NCBI RefSeq assembly: GCF_027563315.1
Contig: NZ_JAMKBJ010000001.1
Coordinates: 1-64,000 of the forward strand
DNA from: Paenisporosarcina quisquiliarum
GTDB taxonomy: Bacteria; Bacillota; Bacilli; Bacillales_A; Planococcaceae
DNA: 64,000 nt
Direction: 5' to 3'
The translations under genes and the position numbers were made by a program. The notes under the pieces were generated by a model, which saw only the letters and a program-made list of their open reading frames with translations, made no database searches and had not been told where the DNA came from. Of this stretch, positions 32,409 to 40,956 are shown piece by piece. The stretch's first letter is position 1. Each line of letters begins with the position of its first letter.

Positions 32409-34361
32409 ATGCTCTTAGGCAAAAGAATCAGCGGACGGTATAAAGTTCTCGAAATGATTGGTGGAGGGGGCATGTCCAATGTATACCTCGCACACGACAT
32501 GATTCTCGATCGTGATGTAGCCATAAAAGTTTTGAGATACGACTTCTCCAATGAAGACGATTTGCATCGAAGATTTCAGCGTGAAGCACTTTCTGCTACC
32601 AGTTTGACTCACCCGAACATTGTTAATATTTTCGATGTAGGTGAAGATGGGGACTTGCATTATCTGGTCATGGAGTTTGTAGAAGGGAAAACCTTGAAGC
32701 AATACATTACCGATTCCGCGCCGTTGTCACCAAGTGAAGCGGTAGAAATTATGAAGCAGTTAACGTCTGCAATTGCACATGCTCATCAAAACCAAATTAT
32801 TCATCGTGATATTAAACCACAAAATATATTGATGGATGGAACGCACCATGTGAAAATCACGGACTTTGGAATTGCGATGGCTTTGAGTGCCACTTCATTC
32901 ACGCAAACCAATTCCGTACTGGGAACCGTTCACTATTTATCCCCTGAACAAGCTCGGGGAGGAACGGCGACAAAGAAATCGGATATTTATGCGCTTGGAA
33001 TTGTGCTGTATGAATTGCTTACAGGCAAGCTTCCATTCTCAGGAGAATCTGCCGTTTCTATCGCATTAAAACATTTACAGACGGACACGCCATCTGTTCG
33101 GGCAACTGTCCCTTCCATTCCGCAAAGTCTTGAAAATGTGGTCATGAAAGCGACAGCAAAAGATCCTCGTAATCGTTACCAAACAGTTGAAGAAATGCAA
33201 CGTGACTTGCAAAATGTTTTATCTGAAGAACGTGCAAACGAAAAAGCTTTCGCCATTCCTTTGGATGATGATGGGGCAACAAAAGCAATGCCAGTGATCA
33301 AAGATGCGAGTTACGATTCTTTATCAATGACAAAAACGCTTGTGAAAGAATCGACATTGGCGGCTCCAGTCGAGGAAGAAAAAAAGAAAAAGAAAAAATG
33401 GCCATGGATTGTGGGAATTCTGTCATTACTATTACTCGTAGGTTTGGTCATAGTCATTGCATTTCCAGGACTTTTCGGTCCAGAAAAACTAGAAGTACCA
33501 GACGTATCCAACTTGCCTTTAAGTGAAGCAATCGATAAGGTCGAAGAAGTAGGTTTTGTTGCAGGAAAAGAGTCACAGGAATCTTCTGAGGAAGTTGAGG
33601 AAGGTCAAGTTATCAGGACAATTCCGCAAGCAGGGAAAATTCGTGACGAAGCAACTGAAATTGAATTCATTATTTCAAGTGGGAAAGAGTCGGTTACACT
33701 TGCCGATTATGTTGGGCGTGATATTAACGAAGTAAAAGAATTGCTGGCATCTCAAAACTTTAAGTCCATCAAAGAAAATGAAGAATTCTCGGATATGCCA
33801 GAAGGCCGTATTATTTCTCAAAGACCATCTGAATACTCGGAAGTCATTCCTGACGAGACCGACCTCATTTTCGTTGTAAGTAAAGGACCAGAGTTGCAAA
33901 GCGTGATTGATTTAACAGGGCAATACAATGAAAAAACATTAAATGACTATGCTAAATCCTCAGGGTTTAATATTGATATCATTAAAGATGAGTATTCGGA
34001 AGAAGTACCGGAAGGATTCGTCATTTCACAAGATCCTGTTGCCGGTACGAAACTAGAACCAGGTAGTTCAATCGATATTGTGTTATCAAAAGGTCCTGCC
34101 GCCAAAAAAATTAAAACGTATGTGACTTCAGTAGAAATCCCTTATGAACCAGATATTCCGGGTACTGAACAGATTGTGCGAATTTATTTACAAGATCAAA
34201 CACACTCACTCACAGAACCAGTAGATGAATATGTGCTGACTGAAACTAGAATGCAGCAAATTCAATTAGAAATTGAAGAAGGACAAAAAGGAGCATATCG
34301 AATTATTGTCGACTCGAAAGTAATTTTTGACGAAATTATCGAGTACGACAGCTTCGAATAG
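32409..34361 (+). CDS. prkC: PASTA-domain serine/threonine protein kinase PrkC
   Basis: A 650-aa membrane kinase. The cytoplasmic Hanks-type kinase domain (about 10–275) has GGGGMSNVY, the catalytic HRDIKPQN near 132 and DFGIA. A basic juxtamembrane stretch of lysines precedes one transmembrane helix at about 331–352. Three extracellular PASTA repeats (about 360–565) and a beta-rich C-terminal domain follow. PASTA domains sense muropeptides, and in B. subtilis PrkC triggers spore germination and cell-wall responses. Confidence 0.96.
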   Translation: MLLGKRISGRYKVLEMIGGGGMSNVYLAHDMILDRDVAIKVLRYDFSNEDDLHRRFQREALSATSLTHPNIVNIFDVGEDGDLHYLVMEFVEGKTLKQYITDSAPLSPSEAVEIMKQLTSAIAHAHQNQIIHRDIKPQNILMDGTHHVKITDFGIAMALSATSFTQTNSVLGTVHYLSPEQARGGTATKKSDIYALGIVLYELLTGKLPFSGESAVSIALKHLQTDTPSVRATVPSIPQSLENVVMKATAKDPRNRYQTVEEMQRDLQNVLSEERANEKAFAIPLDDDGATKAMPVIKDASYDSLSMTKTLVKESTLAAPVEEEKKKKKKWPWIVGILSLLLLVGLVIVIAFPGLFGPEKLEVPDVSNLPLSEAIDKVEEVGFVAGKESQESSEEVEEGQVIRTIPQAGKIRDEATEIEFIISSGKESVTLADYVGRDINEVKELLASQNFKSIKENEEFSDMPEGRIISQRPSEYSEVIPDETDLIFVVSKGPELQSVIDLTGQYNEKTLNDYAKSSGFNIDIIKDEYSEEVPEGFVISQDPVAGTKLEPGSSIDIVLSKGPAAKKIKTYVTSVEIPYEPDIPGTEQIVRIYLQDQTHSLTEPVDEYVLTETRMQQIQLEIEEGQKGAYRIIVDSKVIFDEIIEYDSFE

Positions 34362-34372
34362 GGAGGAATACA

Positions 34373-35254
34373 ATGCCAACAGGTCAAATACGAAAAGCAC
34401 TTAGTGGATTTTACTATGTTCAGGACGGAGAAAAATTTATACAATGCCGTGGACGCGGGGTTTTCAGAAATCGTGGAGTGAATCCGTTAGTTGGGGATTT
34501 TGTCGATTATGAAGTGGAAAGCGGCTCGGACGGCACCATAACAGTGGTGCATGAACGTAAAAATGCACTCGTCCGACCACCTATTGCAAACATTGACCAA
34601 GCTTTGCTCGTGTTTTCCCTGACTGAACCCGATTTCAATCCATTACTGCTGGATCGCTTTCTCGTTGTCGTGGAGTCATTTAATGTAGAGCCGATTATTT
34701 GTTTGACGAAAACAGATTTACTTACTGAAGAAGAGATGAGTAAAATTCAGCCATACTTGGATGATTATCGAGCAATAGGATATGAGATGCTTGAAACATA
34801 CAAAGATGATACGGATTTAGTGGATAATATTGCCCCAATCCTGAAAGGTAAAATCAGCGTATTGGCAGGACAATCGGGTGTAGGGAAGTCTACTCTGCTA
34901 AATACCGTGTTGCCATCCTTGAATTTAAAGACCGGCATTATTTCGGAAGCGCTTGGACGTGGAAAACATACGACCCGGCACGTAGAGCTTGTAGAAGTAT
35001 GCGAAGGTTTGCTTGCGGATACACCTGGATTCAGTTCATTTGATTTCGATGAGATCGATAAAGAGCAATTATCCGATTGTTTTCCTGAGTTCCGTAAGGC
35101 TTCAGAGAGCTGTAAATTCAGAGGGTGCTTACACATCAGTGAACCGAAGTGTGCAGTGCTTGCTGCGCTAAAAACCGGAGAAATTAAAGACTATCGCTAC
35201 AAACATTACGTGAAGTTTTTAGATGAAATAAACGAGCGAAAGCCGAGGTATTAA
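34373..35254 (+). CDS. rsgA: ribosome small subunit-dependent GTPase A
   Basis: A 293-aa circularly permuted GTPase that acts in late 30S maturation. An N-terminal OB fold is followed by motifs in permuted order: TKTDLLT (G4) near 111, GQSGVGKSTLLN (G1) near 167, then DTPGF (G3). The C-terminal zinc site has Cys and His in CKFRGCLHISEPKC. The order kinase, RsgA, Rpe is as in B. subtilis, where PrkC phosphorylates this GTPase. The ribosome-binding site is GGAGGAA. Confidence 0.96.
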   Translation: MPTGQIRKALSGFYYVQDGEKFIQCRGRGVFRNRGVNPLVGDFVDYEVESGSDGTITVVHERKNALVRPPIANIDQALLVFSLTEPDFNPLLLDRFLVVVESFNVEPIICLTKTDLLTEEEMSKIQPYLDDYRAIGYEMLETYKDDTDLVDNIAPILKGKISVLAGQSGVGKSTLLNTVLPSLNLKTGIISEALGRGKHTTRHVELVEVCEGLLADTPGFSSFDFDEIDKEQLSDCFPEFRKASESCKFRGCLHISEPKCAVLAALKTGEIKDYRYKHYVKFLDEINERKPRY

Positions 35255-35255
35255 A

Positions 35256-35924
35256 ATGATTAAAATTGCTCCATCAATCCTAGCTGCTAATTTTTCCAAA
35301 TTGGCTGAAGAAGTAAAAGAAGTGGAAAAAGCAGGCGCAGAATTAATTCATATTGATGTAATGGACGGGCATTTTGTCCCTAATATCACGATGGGACCCA
35401 TTGTTGTCGAAGCTTTAAGACCAGTTACTGACTTGCCATTGGATGTTCATTTAATGATTGAAAATCCAGATTTATATATTGAGTCATTCGCAAAAGCAGG
35501 TGCAGATTACATTACTGTACATGTTGAAGCGTGTCCTCACCTTCATCGTACCATTCAATTGATTCGCTCGTTTGGCGTTAAACCAGGTGTTGTTTTAAAT
35601 CCACATACACCTATAGAAACGATTCAACATGTATTAGAAGACATCGATATGGTATTGTTCATGACAGTAAACCCAGGATTCGGCGGACAAAAGTTCATTC
35701 ATTCAGTAGTGCCTAAAGTGCAACAGCTTTCTACGATGATTAAAGAAAAAGGGCTGAAGATTGAAATTGAAATCGATGGTGGTATCAATGCTGAAACCAT
35801 TATTCCTTGTGCAGTAGCGGGTGCAACTATTTTTGTAGCAGGTTCAGCTATATACAGCCAAACAGATCGCACTGCGGCATTGCAAGAAATTAAAGAAGCA
35901 GGCGAACGAGCGATTCGCGGATGA
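35256..35924 (+). CDS. rpe: ribulose-phosphate 3-epimerase
   Basis: A 222-aa TIM-barrel enzyme that interconverts ribulose 5-phosphate and xylulose 5-phosphate. Motifs are IAPSILAANF, HIDVMDGHFVPN near residue 32 (catalytic Asp and metal His), MTVNPGFGGQ near 138 and EIDGGIN near 173 (second catalytic Asp). It overlaps thiN by four bases. Confidence 0.97.
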   Translation: MIKIAPSILAANFSKLAEEVKEVEKAGAELIHIDVMDGHFVPNITMGPIVVEALRPVTDLPLDVHLMIENPDLYIESFAKAGADYITVHVEACPHLHRTIQLIRSFGVKPGVVLNPHTPIETIQHVLEDIDMVLFMTVNPGFGGQKFIHSVVPKVQQLSTMIKEKGLKIEIEIDGGINAETIIPCAVAGATIFVAGSAIYSQTDRTAALQEIKEAGERAIRG

Positions 35925-36577
35925 GAACTGCAGTAATTTGTGCGGGTGGTCCTATCGATGAATTAGCCAATTTTGAGCGGTTCAGAAGTTCGGAAGATGT
36001 CATTTTTATCGGGGCCGACAGAGGTGCGATTTATTTACTCAATGAAGGAATTCAACCCAATGTGGCTGTAGGTGACTTTGACTCTCTGTCACAGGGTGAA
36101 CTTTCAGAGTTAAATGAACGTGTGGAATCAGTAATAGTTGCCCCCGCTGAAAAGAATGAAACAGATACGGACTTAGCTATTGCTGAATCTTTACACTACA
36201 ATCCTGATCATATTTTATTGACTGGTGTGACAGGAGGCAGGCTGGATCACTTCATGGCTGTTCTCAATAGTGTATATCGTTTTCAAAAGAACAATCCTTC
36301 CATTCAATTTACCATTCGTAACAAATGGAATGAAATGAAGCTGTTGACTCCTGGTATTACACCGTTAACAAAGGATCAACAGTTTCCATTTGTGTCCTTT
36401 TTTGCTTTTCAAGGAAGTGTGGAGCACGTGACTTTGACTGGCATGAAATATAATGTGTGCGATGAATTAATTGAAATGGGCAATTCCCGCTTTACAAGTA
36501 ATGAAGTATTGGACGAACACGGGTCTATCTCCTTTACATCTGGCATATGTTTATTAATACGTAGCTCAGATCAATAA
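35921..36577 (+). CDS. thiN: thiamine pyrophosphokinase
   Basis: A 218-aa enzyme that makes thiamine diphosphate from thiamine and ATP. The catalytic domain has GADRGAIYLLNEGI, VGDFDSL near 51, an acidic KNETDTDLAIA near 84 and GVTGGRLDHF near 105. The C-terminal substrate domain is beta-rich. The position between rpe and spoVM is as in B. subtilis. Confidence 0.94.
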   Translation: MRTAVICAGGPIDELANFERFRSSEDVIFIGADRGAIYLLNEGIQPNVAVGDFDSLSQGELSELNERVESVIVAPAEKNETDTDLAIAESLHYNPDHILLTGVTGGRLDHFMAVLNSVYRFQKNNPSIQFTIRNKWNEMKLLTPGITPLTKDQQFPFVSFFAFQGSVEHVTLTGMKYNVCDELIEMGNSRFTSNEVLDEHGSISFTSGICLLIRSSDQ

Positions 36578-36591
36578 GAAGGAGTGACAGC

Positions 36592-36708
36592 ATGCGTGTT
36601 TATACGTTTAGATTACCGAAATTTGTAAGTGGGTTTGTAAGAATGTGTTTAGGTTGGATGAACACAGAGGGTAAACCGAAGAAGAGGAACGAAAAAATGC
36701 CAGACTGA
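36592..36708 (+). CDS. spoVM: SpoVM-like spore coat anchor peptide, C-terminally extended
   Basis: A 38-residue ORF that opens MRVYTFRLPKFVSGFVRMCL and then runs into a basic tail. The first 26 residues align with B. subtilis SpoVM (26 aa), including Pro9, which matters for recognition of the convex forespore membrane. SpoVM anchors SpoIVA and so the spore coat basement layer. It sits between thiN and rpmB, the same place as in B. subtilis, after an AAGGAGTGA site. The extra 12 residues are unusual, and their last codons form one arm of the hairpin at 36697–36726. Confidence 0.88.
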   Translation: MRVYTFRLPKFVSGFVRMCLGWMNTEGKPKKRNEKMPD

Positions 36709-36726
36709 CTTATGTCAGTCTGGCAT
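36697..36726 (-). terminator. terminator hairpin shared by spoVM and rpmB
   Basis: A perfect 12-bp stem (36697–36708 with 36715–36726) and a six-base loop. On the minus strand it is followed by six T residues, making it a strong rpmB terminator. On the plus strand it overlaps the end of the spoVM reading frame and lacks a T-run. Confidence 0.85.
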
Positions 36727-36741
36727 TACTTATGGGCACGA

Positions 36742-36930
36742 TTAAACGCGCTCAACTTTTCCTGATTTCAATGCTCTCGCAGAAACCCATACACGTTTTG
36801 GTTTACCGTCTACAAGAATACGAACTTTTTGTAGGTTAGCTCCCCAAGTACGTTTTGTTGAGTTCATTGCGTGAGAACGAGCGTTACCAGCACGAGCTTT
36901 GCGCCCTGAAATTACACATACTTTTGGCAT
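36742..36930 (-). CDS. rpmB: 50S ribosomal protein L28
   Basis: A 62-aa basic ribosomal protein with the L28 signature ([46 protein letters not shown]). It is transcribed opposite to its neighbours, as in B. subtilis, behind an AGGAGG site. It has its own promoter and a strong terminator. Confidence 0.97.
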   Translation of the reverse strand: MPKVCVISGRKARAGNARSHAMNSTKRTWGANLQKVRILVDGKPKRVWVSARALKSGKVERV

Positions 36931-36995
36931 ACTATTTCCTCCTCAAAAAAGAAGCTGAAAGATTTTTTTCAGTTCGATATTTCACATACTTTAAT

Positions 36996-37024
36996 AATTT
37001 AACACATAGTAATTTTCTTTGCAA
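36996..37024 (-). promoter_or_regulatory. rpmB promoter
   Basis: On the minus strand, TTGCAA (37024–37019) and TAAATT (37001–36996) are separated by 17 bases, about 65 bases ahead of the rpmB start. Confidence 0.6.
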
Positions 37025-37091
37025 CAAGTTTTCACCCCCCTTTCAAGAAAAAAGCCTTTACAGAGGAATGCAGGAGATTGTTAACGTTTTC

Positions 37092-37120
37092 TTTTATTAA
37101 AGGACATTGTGTAGTACAAT
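37092..37120 (+). promoter_or_regulatory. candidate promoter for yloU-fakA
   Basis: TACAAT at 37115–37120 lies 17 bases after a weak TTTTAT −35. The position, 40 bases before yloU, is suitable. Confidence 0.4.
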
Positions 37121-37159
37121 AATGGGTAGTCAAAAAGGACTTATAAGGAGGTATACTCT

Positions 37160-37522
37160 ATGTCAATTGAGTTAAAAAACGAATTCGGACAAATTGATAT
37201 TTCAAATGACGTCGTTGCCCAAATTGCAGGTGGAGCAGCAATTGAGTGTTATGGAATTGTTGGAATGGCGTCCAAACATCAAATTAGAGATGGTTTAACA
37301 GATATTTTACGTAAAGAAAATTTTGCTAAAGGTGTACTTGTACGCCAAAATGGCGAAGATCTTCACATAGATATGTACATCATCATCAGCTACGGCACAA
37401 AAGTGTCAGAAGTGGCTTATCAAGTTCAATCAAAAGTTAAATACACCTTAAATAAGACATTAGGACTTGCAGTGAAATCAGTAAATATTTACGTTCAAGG
37501 AGTTCGTGTTACGAACCCATAA
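37160..37522 (+). CDS. yloU: Asp23/Gls24 family protein YloU
   Basis: A 120-aa Asp23 (Gls24) family protein. The segments IDISNDVVAQIAGGAAIECYGIVGMAS and VSEVAYQVQSKVKYTLN are characteristic. Staphylococcal Asp23 is membrane-associated and linked to cell-envelope homeostasis; YloU is the cotranscribed partner of the DAK-domain protein downstream. The ribosome-binding site is AAGGAGG. The fakA gene follows after 16 bases. Confidence 0.92.
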   Translation: MSIELKNEFGQIDISNDVVAQIAGGAAIECYGIVGMASKHQIRDGLTDILRKENFAKGVLVRQNGEDLHIDMYIIISYGTKVSEVAYQVQSKVKYTLNKTLGLAVKSVNIYVQGVRVTNP

Positions 37523-37538
37523 GAGGAGGAAGTAGGAT

Positions 37539-39206
37539 ATGAAGTCTTTAGACGGAATTCAATTTGCAGAAATGGTGAAAATGGGTGCCCATCATCTATT
37601 TCAAAATGCAGATTATGTGGATGCGCTAAACGTCTTTCCTGTTCCCGATGGTGACACGGGAACGAACATGAACTTATCAATGTCTTCTGGAGCAAAAGAA
37701 ACAGAAGCACATGCAGTTGATCATATTGGAAAAACAGCACAAGCACTTTCAAAAGGATTATTAATGGGAGCTCGCGGTAACTCAGGCGTTATTTTGTCTC
37801 AACTTTTCCGTGGATTCGGAAAAGATGTTGAAACAAAATCTTCTTTGAGTGCAAAAGAGTTTGCCCACGCATTCCAACATGGCGTGGATATGGCTTACAA
37901 AGCAGTTATGAAGCCTGTGGAAGGAACGATTTTGACTGTAGCAAAAGATTCTGCCAAAAAAGCGGTAGAAGTTGCCGAGCAAGAAGACAATATCATTGTT
38001 GTAATGGACGAGTTGCTCAAAGAAGCAAAAGCTTCTTTAGCGCGCACGCCTGATTTATTACCTGTTTTAAAAGAAGTTGGTGTAGTTGATTCTGGTGGAC
38101 AAGGTCTTGTGTATGTTTATGAAGGATTCATCGCTTCCATGAAAGGCGAGAAATTACCTGAAAAAACGTCTGCTTATTCGATGGATGATCTTGTAAGTGC
38201 GGAACATCATAAAAATGTTCAGGGCTTCATGGATACTTCGGATATTGAATTTGGATATTGTACAGAATTTATGGTGAAATTTATACCAGAAAAAGTAGCT
38301 GAAAATCCGTTCAATGAACATGACTTCCGTGAAGGCTTGAGTCAGTATGGTGATTCATTGCTTGTTATTTCCGATGACGAAATTGCAAAGGTACATATTC
38401 ACTCGGAGCAACCAGGTAACTGTTTAAGTTATGGACAAAAATACGGTGATCTTATCAAAATCAAGATTGAAAACATGCGTCAACAGCATGCTGAAATTGT
38501 TGGGGATGATTACAAGAAAGATCAACCAATCTCTACTCCAACTAAAAAACATCCTTATGCAGTTGTTACCGTCGCAATGGGCGCAGGGATTTCAGAACTG
38601 CTTAAAAGTGTAGGAGCAAGTGCTGTCATTGAAGGTGGTCAAACAATGAACCCTTCTACAGAAGATATCGTTAAAGCGATTGAAGCTGTAGGTGCTGAAC
38701 GAGTTCTTATTTTGCCAAACAACAAAAATATTATTATGGCGGCTGAGCAAGCTGCAGAAGTAATGGGCATTGAAGCTGCTGTTGTTCCAACTAAATCAGT
38801 TCCTCAAGGAATGGCTGCGTTATTGGCATTCAATCCAGAAGCTTCTGTTGAAGACAACAAAGCGGCTATGACTGAAGCCTATGCGCACGTCAAAACTGGT
38901 CAAGTAACGTTTGCTGTTCGTGATACTTCCATCGATGGTGTTGAAATCCAAAAGGATGATTTCATGGCAATTTCCGAAGGGAAGATTATTCTTGCCACAC
39001 CTTCACTAGAAGAAGTTTCGCAAACATTGCTTAACGACATGGTTGATGAAGATGCAGAAATCATTACAATCATCTATGGAGAAGATGTTACAGAAGACGA
39101 TGCCAATGAATTGGCTGCATTCGTAGAGGAGAAATTCTCGCATGCGGATGTAGAAGTATATAATGGAAAACAACCATTGTATCCCTACATCATCTCAGTA
39201 GAATAA
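37539..39206 (+). CDS. fakA: fatty acid kinase catalytic subunit FakA (YloV, DAK domain)
   Basis: A 555-aa protein with an N-terminal DhaL/DAK nucleotide-binding domain (about 1–200; PDGDTGTNM at 36–44 holds the metal-binding aspartates, MGARGNSGVILSQ is near 72). A middle domain and a C-terminal DegV-like region follow. FakA phosphorylates fatty acids presented by a FakB (DegV) carrier; no fakB is in this window. Length and pairing with an Asp23 protein match YloV. A terminator follows. Confidence 0.92.
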   Translation: MKSLDGIQFAEMVKMGAHHLFQNADYVDALNVFPVPDGDTGTNMNLSMSSGAKETEAHAVDHIGKTAQALSKGLLMGARGNSGVILSQLFRGFGKDVETKSSLSAKEFAHAFQHGVDMAYKAVMKPVEGTILTVAKDSAKKAVEVAEQEDNIIVVMDELLKEAKASLARTPDLLPVLKEVGVVDSGGQGLVYVYEGFIASMKGEKLPEKTSAYSMDDLVSAEHHKNVQGFMDTSDIEFGYCTEFMVKFIPEKVAENPFNEHDFREGLSQYGDSLLVISDDEIAKVHIHSEQPGNCLSYGQKYGDLIKIKIENMRQQHAEIVGDDYKKDQPISTPTKKHPYAVVTVAMGAGISELLKSVGASAVIEGGQTMNPSTEDIVKAIEAVGAERVLILPNNKNIIMAAEQAAEVMGIEAAVVPTKSVPQGMAALLAFNPEASVEDNKAAMTEAYAHVKTGQVTFAVRDTSIDGVEIQKDDFMAISEGKIILATPSLEEVSQTLLNDMVDEDAEIITIIYGEDVTEDDANELAAFVEEKFSHADVEVYNGKQPLYPYIISVE

Positions 39207-39213
39207 TACACAA

Positions 39214-39246
39214 AAGCAGTGAATCAATTCGGTTCACTGCTTTTTT
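39214..39246 (+). terminator. intrinsic terminator after fakA
   Basis: A 10-bp perfect stem (39214–39223 with 39233–39242), with the T-run extending to 39246. Confidence 0.85.
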
Positions 39247-39319
39247 ATAGGAGCGCACTATGATGGCTGGCATCTCAAAAAACGGCTTGTCACATTAATG
39301 TAAGCGGATTCTATTACTT

Positions 39320-39348
39320 TTGTTTAATGTTCTCTAATATTGTAAACT
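39320..39348 (+). promoter_or_regulatory. candidate promoter of sdaAB-sdaAA-recG
   Basis: TTGTTT (39320–39325) and TAAACT (39343–39348) with a 17-base spacer, 35 bases before the sdaAB start. Confidence 0.5.
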
Positions 39349-39383
39349 GTAGGTAGAAATTCGAAACAAAGGGGTTAAGTAAA

Positions 39384-40046
39384 ATGAAGTTTAAATCAGT
39401 CTTTGATATTATTGGACCGGTTATGATCGGTCCTTCATCTTCACATACAGCTGGGGCTGCAAGAATTGGTCTTGTAACTCGAGAGTTATTTGGCAGACAG
39501 CCGAAATGGGCTAAAATTTATTTATATGGATCATTTGCTGAAACATACAAAGGACATGGAACTGACATCGCCATCATTGGTGGACTACTTGGTTTTGATA
39601 CGTTTGATGAACGCATTAAAACGTCGTTTGACCTTGCACGCGATATCGGGATGACGTTTGAATTTATTCCTGAAAACGGTCATACAGAACATCCGAATAC
39701 AGCACGACTTGTTATTGGCGATGAATCAGGTGAAATGGAATTGATCGGTATATCCATTGGTGGAGGGAAAATCGAAATCAGTGAATTAAATGGTTTCCCG
39801 CTTCGATTATCTGGAAATCATTCGGCAATTTTGGTTGTACATGATGATAAACCAGGCAGTATCGCAAAAGTAGCCAGCTGTTTGGCAGAACAAAATATTA
39901 ATATTGGCCATATGGAAGTTTCCCGAAAAGAACAAGGTCAAATGGCTTTAATGGTTATTGAGGTGGATGAACCAATTGAAGATCATGTGTTACTGCAAAT
40001 CTCTCAATTACCATATATCACACAAGTAACGAAAATCGCAGATTAA
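39384..40046 (+). CDS. sdaAB: L-serine dehydratase, iron-sulfur-dependent, beta subunit
   Basis: A 220-aa protein. The N-terminal serine dehydratase beta domain has DIIGPVMIGPSSSHTAGAAR, and the C-terminal ACT domain starts near residue 148 (AILVVHDDKPGSIAKVAS). With the alpha subunit it deaminates L-serine to pyruvate and ammonia. The gene pair with sdaAA precedes recG as in B. subtilis. The ribosome-binding site is AAAGGGG. Confidence 0.95.
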   Translation: MKFKSVFDIIGPVMIGPSSSHTAGAARIGLVTRELFGRQPKWAKIYLYGSFAETYKGHGTDIAIIGGLLGFDTFDERIKTSFDLARDIGMTFEFIPENGHTEHPNTARLVIGDESGEMELIGISIGGGKIEISELNGFPLRLSGNHSAILVVHDDKPGSIAKVASCLAEQNINIGHMEVSRKEQGQMALMVIEVDEPIEDHVLLQISQLPYITQVTKIAD

Positions 40047-40059
40047 AGGAGTAATAGAT

Positions 40060-40956
40060 ATGAATGTCTTATTTCGTAATGTAAGAGAATTGGTTGAATT
40101 GGCGACTAGTGAAAATAAATTGATTTCTGAGTTGATGATTGAACAAGAGATGTTAATCACACGAAGAAGCCGTGAAGAGATCATGAATCAAATGGATCGA
40201 AACTTAACAGTTATGGAAGAAGCAGTGGAAAAAGGATTGAAAGGTGTTCAATCCACTTCAGGTTTAACTGGAGGAGATGCAGTGCTTCTTCAAAACTACA
40301 TGAAAAAAGGCAATACATTGTCTGGAACACTATTGATTGATGCAGTAAGTAAAGCAGTAGCGACGAACGAAGTGAATGCCGCAATGGGTACGATTTGCGC
40401 AACACCGACTGCAGGATCAGCCGGCGTAGTTCCTGGAACATTATTTGCTGTTCAAAATCAATTAAATCCTACGCGTGAAGAAATGATTCGTTACTTGTTC
40501 ACTTCCGGAGCTTTTGGATTCGTTGTAGCGAACAATGCATCTATTTCCGGAGCTGCAGGAGGATGTCAGGCAGAAGTAGGATCTGCGGCGGCGATGGCAG
40601 CGGCAGCTATTGTTGAAATGGCTGGAGGTACTCCACAGCAGAGTTCGGAAGCTTTTGCGATAACAATGAAGAATATGCTAGGTCTAGTCTGTGATCCTGT
40701 TGCTGGATTAGTAGAAGTTCCGTGTGTTAAACGAAATGCGATGGGTGCTGCCAACGCTTTGGTTGCAGCAGATATGGCTCTGGCAGGAGTGACTAGCCGA
40801 ATTCCATGTGATGAAGTGATTGATGCGATGTTTAAAATTGGTCAAACAATGCCAACAGCTTTAAAAGAAACTGCGCAGGGCGGTTTAGCTGCGACACCGA
40901 CAGGAAGAGCACTAGCTGAAAGAATCTTCGGTGCTGAATTTGTAAAAGGTGTCTGA
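40060..40956 (+). CDS. sdaAA: L-serine dehydratase, iron-sulfur-dependent, alpha subunit
   Basis: A 298-aa catalytic subunit that carries the [4Fe-4S] cluster. Conserved cysteines lie in GTICATPTAGSAG near residue 112, GAAGGCQAEVGSA near 168 and LVCDPVAGLVEVPC near 210. It starts 13 bases after sdaAB behind an AAAGGAG site and overlaps recG by eight bases. Confidence 0.95.
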   Translation: MNVLFRNVRELVELATSENKLISELMIEQEMLITRRSREEIMNQMDRNLTVMEEAVEKGLKGVQSTSGLTGGDAVLLQNYMKKGNTLSGTLLIDAVSKAVATNEVNAAMGTICATPTAGSAGVVPGTLFAVQNQLNPTREEMIRYLFTSGAFGFVVANNASISGAAGGCQAEVGSAAAMAAAAIVEMAGGTPQQSSEAFAITMKNMLGLVCDPVAGLVEVPCVKRNAMGAANALVAADMALAGVTSRIPCDEVIDAMFKIGQTMPTALKETAQGGLAATPTGRALAERIFGAEFVKGV

